Assembly (NCBI RefSeq): GCF_001641265.1 | Contig: NW_020167545.1 | Location: forward strand, 1 to 64,000 | Direction: 5' to 3' | DNA: 64,000 bases | DNA from: Pseudogymnoascus destructans | Taxonomy: Eukaryota > Ascomycota > Leotiomycetes > Thelebolales > Thelebolaceae | Program-made: the position numbers and the translations under genes | The notes under the pieces: model-generated | What the model saw: only the letters and a program-made list of their open reading frames with translations | Databases searched by the model: none | What the model was told of the DNA's origin: nothing | Part shown: positions 34,134 through 45,139 of the stretch, piece by piece | Position numbering within the stretch: the first letter of the stretch is position 1 | Layout of the letters: each line of letters begins with the position of its first letter

Positions 34134-36192
34134 CCTTGAGTAACCAAATAGCACGTCGTCCGTAGTAGACCGTAGGTCGCATAATAGTCGGTGGACAGCC
34201 TCAAAGAGTATTTATGCTGCATAGGAACCTCGTCCCATATAATTAGACCTGCCTCTTGAAGTTGCCGCCCTACCCTTGAGTTCCGGGTAATAGAACAGGA
34301 GGTCTTATCCGTAAGATCAATTGGAATCTTAAATTGGGTATGAGAAGTGCACCCATTTGGTAACAGTAAGGCTGCAATACCTGTAGAAGCCACGCAGAGA
34401 ACTGATTTTCCTTGGGCACGGAAGAAATGGCATAAAGCCTTATATAGAAAGGTCTTGCCAGTCCCCCCTGGCCCTTGTAGATAGAAGTGGGCAGTCTGCG
34501 GCTCAATCTCAATAGCCGTACAGATTGTACGGAAGCATAAAAGCTGGTCCTGATTTAATCTTGAGACTAAATCTTCCGCAAGAGCTGTTTCAACTATAGG
34601 ATCAAAGGTAGTTGAGACCAGCTATACTGAGGAAGAGGTAGGTTGAAGTCCGTAAGAGTTTTCCCAATATCCGTAAGGCCAACAGAAAGCAAATACAGCC
34701 CATAATCAAGATGTGGTTCTTGAAGGGAGCTAATAGAAATGCTCCTCCGTTTTAGCTCCCGTAATAGGTCGTCGCAGATGTGGTCCTTAAACTGGTTCCA
34801 AAGGAGGAGCGGCTCAGCGATCATTCCTATCCGTAAACCCGTAAGAAGCAGTGTCCGTAGGCCATAACCACTGGTAAAGATGATAGCTTCATTAAAGCAT
34901 TCAATCCATTCCTGGTCATTCTCTACTAACCCTCGCGCAATACAGGCTTGGTGGAAAGTCTCATAACATATACTGTTATACGTACGGAGATCCGTAAAGG
35001 ACGTCGGTCCACGGACGACAGTCAATAACATCCGTAGCTAGAATCTCTCGTCAGCAGTAGCGCTACAATGAAACATACGCCCAATGTTACGATCTAAGCC
35101 CCTTTTACGGGGAGTCCATTTCCGCATAGCCTTAGTCCAGACAAATCGAGTAGGAAACTCAGAATATAAGAAGGTCCTGCCATCCTCATACATAGCATTG
35201 TAACGGAAGAAGCCCATTAAAGTAGTATCTGTACGACTAAGCCTTGCAGTAAGCTCTTGAGTTGAAAGTCCATCTGGAAAGTAGACGGTATGCTGGTACT
35301 CTAAGTGTACTGTAAGTTGTGTTACGGGTGGGTATTCGCCATGGGTTACGTACTCCATAATACGCCATATAGCCTCAGTCAGCCCAATATATCATCCGTA
35401 GCCTCAACCTGAAGGGTAGCATGGTCGGAGCCCTTATAGATATATTTGTGGATATATTTTACAGCCTGTACTGTGCTACAGACCTCAACGTTCATATGAC
35501 AGCGGTATTTCTGAAGTAGGTACGGGTTATACGGAACAACCCAACGGTTGTTACAGACAACAGTCTATGTCCATACACTTGGCCGGGGTACTGTAAAAGT
35601 ACGGCCATCATCCCGACGCCTGTATTATGGATACCCCTCATCATTTACAACACTAGTAGCAGTAAAAGGCTCCGGGAACTGTTTCGTACATCGTAGTAGT
35701 GAGGTAGGTGTTTTACGTGCCATACACGGAGCCTTTGGATGGTCCTCACCACATGGCCCATGGGTCATAGTTGAGTAGATTGAGTTACGTGAGGTGAAAT
35801 AGGGCGAAGTGGCAAGGGAGCAGGTGGCCAGCGTGACGGACGACCACGGCCACGTCTTTGCGGCAGAACAATGTCCGTAACAGGCTGTAAGCTTTCTGTG
35901 GTTCTAGGAGTAGGCACTGGTACCAGCCTTTCCTGGGTGCGGAGGCTACAGCGAGAAGAGTGACTGGTTGAACACAAATTGCAAGTTGCGTACCGGCGAC
36001 CTAGCGATTGGTACGGAAGAGTGATGACTCGCGGTAAGAACCGCAGTACGCACACCGAATAGGAGGGGACGAACTCATTAGATCCTTAACATTTAAGCAA
36101 ATACAGAGCAGGATAGGGTACCGAATAGGATACAGGCAGAATGAAAGGCGATTACAGATTACGGACAGGGCGTAAAGGAAAACTCTGCACAC
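34085..36192 (-). pseudogene. Helitron Rep/helicase, truncated and frameshifted
   Basis: Helitron (rolling-circle transposon) blocks are read 5' to 3' on the minus strand. CAYCGSY lies near 36040. LMGFFRYNAMY and EFPTRFVW lie at 35358-35038. LLLTVVRGPTSFTDLRT and ACIARGLVENDQEWI lie at 35031-34594. The Pif1-type helicase follows with Walker A GPGGTGKTF near 34470, Walker B LIIWDEVPM and MQHKYS, ending after DDVLFG near 34140. Helicase motifs III-VI are missing. Stops and shifts separate the blocks. I do not see the replication-initiator HUH motif in readable form. Confidence 0.8.
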
Positions 36193-36346
36193 TAAGGGCT
36201 CACAGACTGCAACCGTAAAGGAGAACTCTATATGCTAAACCTAGGGTAGTAAGAAATGGGACCTAAACTTAAGCCAGCCAATCCTGAATTTCGACAAATG
36301 ATAGCCAATCAATTGGTCTTGCCGTTTTATAATGTAGTATAGTATA

Positions 36347-38196
36347 ACGTGCATGTATAACGAAAGTGCCAAACAAGCGAAAGTGCCAAAATATCGCGAC
36401 TACCCCATAAGAATTGCGATAAATCCACCACAACAATATAAATTAATCAAAACTACTCGGAGTCCTCTTCCTCAGACCTGTCTATTACAATCTGACAAGT
36501 GCGCGCATTGTGTCCAGTCTCACCACACTTGCCACAGCGACGTGCATGGGTTTCTTCCCTTGGCTTCCGACCACTACTTGCCCTTATTTCTTGCTCTACT
36601 TGCTGCACAACGTCCCTCTCGTCCTGTAGCTCCTGTGCTACCTGTTGACTAAGTGATCCTCCTTGCTGTAGTCGTGTTTTTTTAGCTCTCCGGCGCTTGC
36701 TTAGCACTTCATTTGCCTGTCGCAGGTTTTGGTTCTCTGCTTTTAACAATGCTAATTGATGCATTATTTGCGATGCACCCTTTGTAAACTGGTCAACAGC
36801 TGCATAGATTGAGGTTGGAGAGCTATTTTGATGATGCGCAATTCAGTTTTTAATGAAAGTAGACTGTGATACAGCTTCAGTTGGGTTATTTGGTGTCTGA
36901 GAAACCCATGGTTGAGCGGTGTTTGGGCGAGAGGTTGGAGGTGTTGGCGTCTTAAACCTAAGGTCAAGTGTAGATATTACACTCTCAGGGCTAAATGGAA
37001 GAAGCCCAGCACCTCGGAACCCTCCCTGAATATTGCTTTCTGTCATTGCAATGTTAAATGCAGTGTGGAAGGCAGGAAAGAAGTCATCCTTAGTAATGTG
37101 AATAATATGAGCCCGCATCATATCTTCAATTTGCCGACCGTAAGCTCTCTTTAATGGGCCAAAACAGCCAACATCAAGTGGTTGGAGTATATGGGAAGAG
37201 TGAGCAGGCATACAAAGCGTAATAATGTTGTGTTCTTTGCAGTACTCCTCAAACTTGTCTGAGTGGTGGCTCTCATGACCATCAAGGACTAACAAGCGAT
37301 AACCACCAACACTCCAGGGCTTTGTGTGCTTCTCAAAATGCTGAATCCAATCCATACCTCTCTCGTTTGTAGTCCAGCCATTTGCAGTAACAGCGATTAC
37401 CCAATCTGCTGGAAATCTGCTATTCTCATACCAAGATGCAAGGTGGTTTTTACCTGTCACAATGACAAATGGCGGCACTGCCCAACCTTGAGAACTAACG
37501 CCTTGGATTACTGTAACCCATTCCCGATTGCCAGGCTGCACCTTTTTTGCCTTTGCCCGCCCATCTGAGCTCGTTACTACCGTTGCGCTTGAGATGACGC
37601 CCATCATAAACCCAGTCTCATCAAAGTTGTAGATATCTGCATTGTTGATGCCATACTTTAGAATTGTGTTCCATACAAGCTCAAACCAGCCACGAATGAC
37701 TTCTGGATCTTCGCACTTAGCCCTCTGGTAGTCGTATTTTCGCTGGAAGCGTGTCCGGAGCTCTACATGGCGCTTAACAAAGTTTGAAGCCCAACGTGAC
37801 CCGACGCGTGGCGCGTCACGTGTTGCAAGTAGTCAATTTGCCATATCTTCAACAATAGACAACTGAGGAGGGAACCCTTTAGCAGCTAAGTCAAGTATAT
37901 ACTGAACAAGAACTGATTCCTCTAGGTTACTTAATTTCCGTAAGTTGGCTTGGATATCGCATCGTGAAGGTACGCCTTGTAAACAGTGACGTAGCTTGCG
38001 GTGGTCTACTGAATAGATCCTAGCTGCAACTCGAAGGCGCAAATTTGGGTCGCTTTGCATAGCTTGGATAGCTAGCACTAATTTGCTTTCATCATTTTTA
38101 TGGCGCATGTTTTGTTGTGGAGGAATTTAACATTTAGTTGGGGGGGTTGGTCACCGCATGATTTGCTTGTTTGGCACTTTCGTTATACATGCACGT
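36347..38196 (-). mobile_element. Pogo-type DNA transposon E1 with perfect terminal inverted repeats
   Basis: The 1850-bp element has 32-bp perfect terminal inverted repeats beginning ACGTGCATGTATAACGAAAG and TA on both sides, the Tc1/mariner/pogo target duplication. It holds one transposase gene on the minus strand. A sister, E2, starts at 62300. E1 interrupts or abuts the 3' region of the Tigger element G. Confidence 0.95.
36453..38108 (-). pseudogene. E1 pogo-type transposase with C-terminal zinc knuckle
   Basis: The frame starts MRHKNDESKL and has an HTH region (VDHRKLRHCLQG), NFDETGFMMG, VLDGHESHHS and ILQPLDVGCF as catalytic blocks. After a TGA at 36840-36842 the same frame continues with HHQNSSPTSI, a coiled coil (LKAENQNLRQANEVL) and a CCHC knuckle CGKCGETGHNARTC. 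A second TGA at MAN*LLAT, where E2 has CGA, interrupts the N-terminal half, so E1 is inactive. The TGA before the zinc-knuckle tail is shared with E2. Confidence 0.9.
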
Positions 38197-38376
38197 TATA
38201 TGTAAAAAAAAAAAAAATTGTATGCTACTTTGACACCCAGCCATCTAGTAAACGTTAGGTACTCTTCGCGACTTTCTCTTGCGAGATATCCTTGCCAATC
38301 TGTTCTAATGCCTTTATTACTGAAATCTGACCTCCATCTTTAACGAGGAAGCAAATAATTAAAGGGTATTCAGCGC

Positions 38377-39002
38377 CTAGCTTGCTTCCGCAAGTGATGG
38401 TCGGATCTCTTCCTCTTCCCCTTCCTCGTCCCTGTCTGCAATCCCATCCTCCTCTGTAATAGTGTATCTCTGTACTATAGCTTTAAAAATATCTTCATCT
38501 CTGTCAACTATCTCTTCGCCTATAGGGTTGAGAAAATCTGCAATTGGCATATCTCCTAGTAGCCTCGCAACTTCCATTCCTAGTTCCTCGACCTCAGCAG
38601 TATTATCTTGATGCATATCCATATTTTCGGGTTTTTTTATGAGAGTCGATCGCCACCAACACTTCTGGATTTTTGGTGCTTTAAGTGCTTCCTACGTAAG
38701 TCGACTCCACTGTATCGCCTTTAGAATATTAACTGTTTTATTAGGGTTCTTATTAGAATCTAGCTAGCGCAACATGTAATTAATCCATTGTTTTCGATAC
38801 CTAAGTTTGAAGCTTGCAATTATTCCCGAATGGAGAAGTTGCTAATGAGACGTCGTATTTGGTAGAAGCCAAGCAATTCAAACATTCGACAAACCTTGTA
38901 ATCAACTCTGACTGCATGTCTAGAGAAGTTATCAAGTAATAACAGTATCTTGCGATGCTTCATTTTCTCATTTAACCAGTCTAGGTATTCTTTCATAATT
39001 AG
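38377..39002 (-). pseudogene. Tigger/CENP-B-like transposase G, 3' part
   Basis: Read on the minus strand from the insertion point at 39002, it gives IMKEYLDWLNEKMKHRKI, LLLLDNFSRHAV (second catalytic Asp), GIIASFKLRYRKQW and an acidic tail (VARLLGDMPIADFLNP) ending at 38377. It continues directly from the 5' part at 45140-46316: the interrupted codon series WMTGL / IMKEY is restored if the ATTAG-flanked insertion is ignored. It contains frameshifts and at least one stop. Confidence 0.8.
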
Positions 39003-39213
39003 TGTAATGGTGGGTGCAGCAGATGTGAGAATCTAGCCACCTAAGGAAGGGATGATTTTATTAAGGCAACACACTGTCTTAGGAAACAGAGCCAAAGGGT
39101 TGTAGCTTAGACTATTCCACAACGCAGCAATCAGGTGTATAATGTAGTGAAGTGGTTTAGACAAGTTGTAACAAATGTTGAGTCTGAGAACTCAGGGGTA
39201 AGTCAGAGGTTAG
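39003..39213 (-). repeat. Repeat A, copy iii (truncated)
   Basis: It starts TGTAATGGTGGGTGCA at the ATTAG duplication and matches the first ~210 bp of 44358-45134. It ends abruptly at GTCAGAGGTTAG, where TGTAAGGCGG of the H LTR begins. Confidence 0.85.
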
Positions 39214-39459
39214 TGTAAGGCGGCCCATCATGTGAGGCCACCCTGAACTCAGGGGCTGCCTGGCAGTGGAGCCACTAGGGCTCGGTAAACTAGGGCATGT
39301 AGGAACATAGGATATAAGGAGCTGGAAGCCTCAGAAGGAGGCCTCCAGCCGATAGTCGCTGTACATACGTAGACCTACTGTCTTGCAATACGATCTCACT
39401 TCCTGCCTTCTGACCTGGTTCCCTGGACTCCCGTGAGACCCTAGGGACTGCGCTTTACA
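39214..39459 (+). repeat. LTR-like 5' end of Gypsy H
   Basis: The 246-bp segment begins TGTAAGGCGG and ends GCGCTTTACA, giving TGTAA/TTACA ends. It contains GGATATAAGG (TATA-like) and lies 40 bp before the gag ATG at 39500. No second copy is present in the window. Confidence 0.65.
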
Positions 39460-39499
39460 ATTCTATCGGCTCAACCCATATCCAGCCTACCAGTTCAGA

Positions 39500-40790
39500 A
39501 TGGCCAGCCAGGAAAGAAGGATCACCCGGGCAACCCTGGGAGGAGCAATGCCGACCGTAGAAGCTGTCGAGCCAGACTTGAGGCCTACTGCCACAGAAGT
39601 CAACAACCCTGTGACAGGCAAGCCCCAGGATATGGCCTCAAAGCTGGTTCGGAAAAGAATAGACGAAGAGAGGGCCTATATCAATAATATGGAAGAAGCC
39701 GTACAGCTATTCTGACGGTCGCACGGTGAAGACTATAGCTCCTACCCTGAGGAAGTAAGGGCCTTTGCAGAGAAGCAAGCCCAGATCCAAGAAGAAAGTC
39801 GTCGGAAAAGGCGACGCCAAGAGATTGAAGAAGAATGGGTAGGACCCCAAACAGAGGATGACCACGAGACTGCCTCCACTGTATCCAGGGAGGTAAGGCC
39901 AGCCCATAGGCCAATGGGTAGTGTCAAGGAAGCCAAGGTGTACAGGGGCGATTCTACCCGGGAACTCAACGAGTTCATGGCCTCCCTCCGTGCCATTTTC
40001 CACTACCAACCAGGGGCCTTTCCGACCGAACAAGACAAGGTGGCCTTCGCAGCCCAGTACCTAGACAGCGATCCTATGAAGGAATGGGACAATTGATGCG
40101 CAGCCCAGGGTGAAGGGTATATGGATACCCTCAATATTGCTGGTTTTGAGGAGTTCCTTCGGGACCTCCACGTCGATCCAGCGAACTGGCAACGCATCGC
40201 AGCCCTCAAGTACAACGCTACTCTCCAAAGAAAAGGCCAGAGTATACGCAAATTCGTTTCCTACCTCGAGGATTTGGAGCGGGAAATGGAGCCATATACC
40301 AAGTCGCACAGGACTACCCACCTACTGACAAAAATCCACCCAGAGATGAGGCAGCGACTCCTTTAAGGAGGGTATGCAGAGCATTCCTCTACCCACAGGG
40401 AAGCTGTCGTCAATATCCTAGCAATGCTGGAAATGAATAACCAGTGGGTAACAGAGAAGAGCTCTACCTCCGACAAGCATACATCGAGGGAAGGCAAGGG
40501 ACACAAGAATGGCTTCCGAGGTGGCATCCGAGGTGGTTTCTGAGAAAGGAGAGGCAACTTTGGAGGCCGTAAAACCTCACAACCTCCTAGCCAAGAAGGG
40601 GCGCAACAACCAGCACGTAGACAGATGCCATTCTAGGGCCAAGACTCAAGGTCAAGCCAGAGCTCAGGCACCTGTTACAACTGCGGTAAGGCAGTCCACT
40701 TTGCCAAGGAGTGTCGAAGCCAACACACAGGCTTGGAAGTAAGGAAGCTCGACACTATGAAGCAAGAGTGACTCTCAGTCGCCCTGACCC
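39500..40790 (+). pseudogene. Gypsy H gag
   Basis: From ATG 39500 one frame family reads a gag protein: an N-terminal leader, a capsid-like region (LNEFMASLRAIFHYQP, FLRDLHVDPANWQRIAAL, LEDLEREMEPYT) and a CCHC knuckle CYNCGKAVHFAKEC near 40675. In-frame stops at 39713, 40094, 40364, near 40540 and near 40632 interrupt it. They are TGA, TAA or TAG at places where Arg, Trp or Gln codons would fit, a pattern of C-to-T (or complementary) decay. Confidence 0.8.
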
Positions 40791-40807
40791 CTACCACCAG
40801 GAAGAGG

Positions 40808-43800
40808 ATGGAAATTGAGGTGGAACTGAGAGTCAGGTCTGAGTGGCGTACGGCAAAGGCCCTCCTCAATTCAGGTTCTGACGTCTCGACAATACACCCT
40901 CTTTTCGTGAAGGATGTGGGCTTGGTGTGCCAGGACAGAGCCCTGTCGAGGGCCAGGGCTGTAGACGGCAAGGAAGTTGTCGTATATGGGGCAGCGTCCA
41001 CACAAGTACAGACTTGGGACCACTTCCAAAGGGAGTCCACCGTCGTCCAGACGTTCCTTTCAATGGATACCCCAGGTGTGGATGTTATCCTTGGGATGGA
41101 CTGGATTGTACAGGTCAACCCCCAGATTTGGCGTACCCAGATCTGGCACCAACCCTTTGATATCACAAAGACTGAGGTAGCTGACATTGAGGAGATCGAA
41201 GAAGGTGACACTGCCTTCATCCTGGCCTTGATCTCAGACGATAAGCCGCCAGTCCAATGCCTGAAGGAATATGAAGACTTCATCGACGTCTTCTCAGAAG
41301 AAGGGCAGATGCCCTACCCGAGCTGGGTAGGAAAACCCACGGTATTGACCCTGGAACACAAGAGCCACCGTATGGCCCAGTATACAACCTTTCCGAGACG
41401 GAACTGGTCACGCTCCGCAAATACCTTCATTCCAGTGAGGAGAAGGGATGGATACGGCGAAGCGTGAGCCCTGCAGTGGCGCCTATTCTGTTCGTTCAGA
41501 AGAAGGACGGCAGCCTACACCTCTGTGTGGATTACAGGGGCCTCAATAAGATTACGGTCAAGAACTGTCACCCACTGCCGCTGATTAGAGAAACCTTGGA
41601 TCAGCTCCAAGGAGTGAGGAGCTTCACCAAGCTCGATATCCGGAACGCCTACCATAGGATCCGTATACGCCCAGGCGACGAGTGGAAGACCGCCTTCCGC
41701 ACTCGTTATGGCCACTTTGAATACAAAGTGATGCCTTTTGGCTTGACAAACGCACCAGCGACGTTCCAGGCCTACATGAACGAGACCCTAGAAGGGCTCG
41801 TCAATACTATCTGCGTCGTATACCTCGACGATATCCTTGTTTACTCCCAGGAGGAGGAGGAGCACGCCGACCACGTAAGGGAGGTCCTAGGATGCCTACA
41901 CGAGGCGAACCTATATGTGAAGCTCTCGAAGTGCGAGTTCAATACCAAGAAGGTAAGCTTCCTTGGGTATATGGTCACAACAGAAGGGGTTGCCATGGAG
42001 AGCGACCGGGTTGCTGCGATTGCTGAGTGGCCTACACCGAAGACCTACAGAGAGGTCCAGGTGTTCCTTGGCTTCACCAACTTCTACCGGCGCTTCGTGA
42101 AGAGCTATTTTTCTGTTGTGGCCCATGACAGGCCTTATAAAGGGGGCCAAGGCAGGTAAACAGACAGGCCCATTCGTCTGGGGCATGGAACAGCAAGGCA
42201 CCTTCGACCAGCTGAAGGAAGCCTTCACTACAGCCCCAACGTTGGTTCATTTCGATCCTAGCCATAGAATCAGGCTTGAGACAGATTCGTCAGGGTTTGG
42301 CCTGGCTGGGAACCTCTCCCAATTAATAGAAGAGCCAGGCAAGAAGGCCGAGTGGCACCCTGTGGCCTTCTATAGCAAGAAGCTGGAACCAGCTGAGCTC
42401 AATTATGAGACCCACGACCAGGAAATGCTAGCGATCGTGAGGTCCTTCGAACAGTGGAGGCATTATTTTGAAGGGAGCCAATACCCTATCGAGGTCCTTA
42501 CGCATCATAATAACCTCAAGTATTTCATGGAAACCACCGCCCTCACATGGAGGCAAGCGCAATGGGTGCAGGCGTTATCGGCCTATGATTTCCATATAGC
42601 CTACAGGGCTGGAAAGACGAACCCGGCAGACGGGCCGTCAAGAAGACCAGATTATGAGGTCAAAAAGGGTAGCCAGAACGTGATGCTGCCTACCCTTCAG
42701 AATACCCTCCGCAAGGCCATGAGGGCTGGAGGAACCCTGCAGGTAAGTGGGGTGACAACGAGCCCACAGGGCCCTCAAGAAGAGGATATCGACCCACAGA
42801 GTATGGGCGAAAGCACCAGCGGTGCTAGACCAGACAGAAACCACAATACGGACACCAAGAGTTCAGGTTCTGTTGTCCCTTGGGTCATAGTGACAGCTAT
42901 GGCACAGGGAGAGGGTGCCTACAGTGCTGCGACCAAACCTCTGACGGACTTGATCAAAACCCTTCGGGCGGCTCACGAGCTTGCTGTTAAAAGGGCCAAG
43001 GATGCAGGAACGGCATGAGCAGAGGACTCTCCTGGATGGAGAGTAGACGATGCAGGCATCCTACGCTTCCAGGAAGCGGTATACGTACCTCCCAACCAGG
43101 CAGTGAGCATGGAAATCTTCAAGATTTGCCATGACGACCCACTGGCCGGGCATTTTGGATATAAGAAAACCCAAGAGTTGATCCAACACAAATACTACTG
43201 GCCTGGCCTTAGCAAGGAAACCAGGGAGTACGTACGGGGCTGTGATAGATGCCAGCGCATCAAGCCCATGTGACACAGGCCGTATGGCGAAATGCAGGCC
43301 TTGAGGATGCCCTCGAAACCATTCGAATCCATATGTATGGACTTTATCACGGATCTGTCCCCCAAGCATAGGGGCAGACCAAGGCAAGGCTTCAGACTCC
43401 ATCCTCGTGATAGTAGATCGTTATACTAAGGTGTCCAAATACATACCCTGTAGGAAAATCATTACAGCCTCAGAACTGGCACGGCTCTTCCTAGCGTTCT
43501 GGGGCAAGGACTTCAGAATCCCAGCTGAGATCATAACGGATAGGGGAAGTGTATTCACATGCCACTTCTGGTCGGCTTTCTGTTTCTACCTCAAAGTATG
43601 GCGTAACCTGTCCACCGCTTTCCACCCTCAATCCGACGGCCAGACCGAGAGGCAGAATCATAATATCGAACCCTACTTACGGATCCACTAATCAGCACCA
43701 AGACAACTGGGTGGAACTCCTCCACTTCGCGGAATTGACCTACAATAACGCCTTCCACAATTTCATACAGATGTAGCCAAACCAGGCCTGATACGGCATC

Positions 43801-44340
43801 AATATAGACCTAAGACAAGGGATCGAGGACGACCCCACCAGAAGGGAAATGCCAGTCACGAAAGATCGCGTCAACCTGATCCTAGAATTGTGACAGGAGC
43901 TCGAAGAGGCATGGAAACAGATGAAGGAAGCACAAATACGAGGCTATAACATGCTACACAAGCCAATGCAGTATATGGTAGGAGGGACCACCAGCCAAGC
44001 AGGAAGCTGGGGCACTGGTGGCTTGGGCCGTACGAGATCATCCAGCGGATAGGTAAACAAGCATACCAGCTGAAGCTTCCACCACGATATAAGGCGATTC
44101 ATGACATGTTCCACGTCTCCCTACTTGAGAGATACTGGGAAAGGCGTAGAGAAGGCCGATCCTCCACCCGACCCAGAGATTGTGGATGGGGAAGAAGAAT
44201 ACAGGGTCAAAGCAGTCCTAGACCACAGGACTGTGCGAAAGGGCAGAGGAACTCGAGAAGAATACCTGATTAGGTGAGCAGGATACACTGCCGCTGACGA
44301 TCAGTGGGTTTCAAAGCTCAACGTAGGGCTACCGTTAATT
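40808..44340 (+). pseudogene. Gypsy H pol: protease, RT, RNase H, integrase, chromodomain
   Basis: The retropepsin-like region has LLNSGSDVSTIHP, where the catalytic Asp of DSG is Asn. RT blocks are intact (LCVDYRGLNKITVKN, FTKLDIRNAYHRIRI, MPFGLTNAP, YLDDILVYS) at 41464-42100. RNase H follows (LETDSSGFGLAG, ELNYETHDQEMLAIV). The integrase has an HHCC finger near 43120-43260, MDFITDLSP, ITDRGSVF and DGQTERQN. A chromodomain (EYRVKAVLDHR, EEYLIR*AGYTAADDQW) ends near 44335. Single stops and a few shifts are the only damage. Confidence 0.88.
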
Positions 44341-44357
44341 GAGGCATATCACAAGGA

Positions 44358-45134
44358 TGTAATGGTGGGTGCACCAGATGTGAGAATATAGCCACCCAAG
44401 GAAGGGGATGATTTTACTAAGACAACACACTGTCTTAGGAAACAGAGCCAAAGGTTGTAGCTTAGACTATTCCACAATGCACCAATCAAGTGTATGATGT
44501 AGTGGAGTGGTTTAGACAAGTTGTAACAAATGTTGAGTCTGAGAACTCAGGGATAAGGGATAAGTCAGAGGTTAGCACCTCACTGACTTTTCAAAAACAA
44601 GGAGTAACAAGATCAATGCTTGGAAGCTTGGAAAAGACGTGGAAGTATGTGATAGTCGATTTACTGTATTGTCTGCTTGCCCTTTCTTAAGGAAAGGGCA
44701 ATCCTATTTATGCTAAAGGAGTGTAGTTCTCTCATTTTCCAAGACTTTCCATGACTAACCAGGCTTGGTAACTGTATTAGAAATCAAGTGCAACCCACAA
44801 CTAGCTTGTTAATCATGTAGTAAACGTAAGAGAATCCCATAGAACCATCTCTTGGGTTCCTAGCCTATAGGAAGTGAAAAGGAGGTCCAAGGTCAGAGTA
44901 CCCCTATAGACAAATTATGTCATAACTTAACCAATCTTGTGGTTAACTAAGGAGCGATGACGTGTAATGAATCAAAGAGGGTTGTAGCAATCATTGAGTA
45001 GTATTGCTCTTGTTGTTGGTGTGATAAGCCAAAATATGTATAGTGACGTGTAAGTTTGAGGAGGAGATTTCTAAGTTTGCTCTTGAGTTTGATAGCAAAC
45101 TGAGTGCAATGAATCAATGAATGTCAGTATGACA
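44358..45134 (-). repeat. LTR-like repeat A, copy iv (complete, 777 bp)
   Basis: It begins TGTAATGGTGGGTGCACC and ends GTCAGTATGACA next to the ATTAG duplication. The internal order matches copy i and not copy ii. It contains the palindrome CTTTCTTAAGGAAAG near 44690. It abuts the end of the H chromodomain without a purine tract, which is unusual for a 3' LTR. Confidence 0.88.
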
Positions 45135-45139
45135 ATTAG

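Larger units (their letters stand above)
39003..45134 (+). mobile_element. Composite LTR insertion (A ends plus Gypsy H) with ATTAG duplication
   Basis: The whole block is flanked by ATTAG (38998-39002 and 45135-45139) and sits in the Tigger gene G, so it entered or matured as one LTR-type insertion. Its left end is repeat A positions 1-211 (39003-39213) and its right end a complete 777-bp repeat A (44358-45134). Between them lies a Gypsy element H with its own 246-bp LTR-like 5' end (39214-39459) and no matching 3' LTR. The left A copy stops where the H LTR begins. Confidence 0.75.

Noticed and set aside
36347..38196. Classical RIP as the cause of E1 decay
   Set aside because: The differences from E2 that I noted are mainly at CpG rather than CpA; a computed tally would be needed to exclude some RIP.
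38377..38622. Independent small acidic protein gene
   Set aside because: It is the C-terminal tail of the Tigger-like transposase G, collinear with the upstream fragments.
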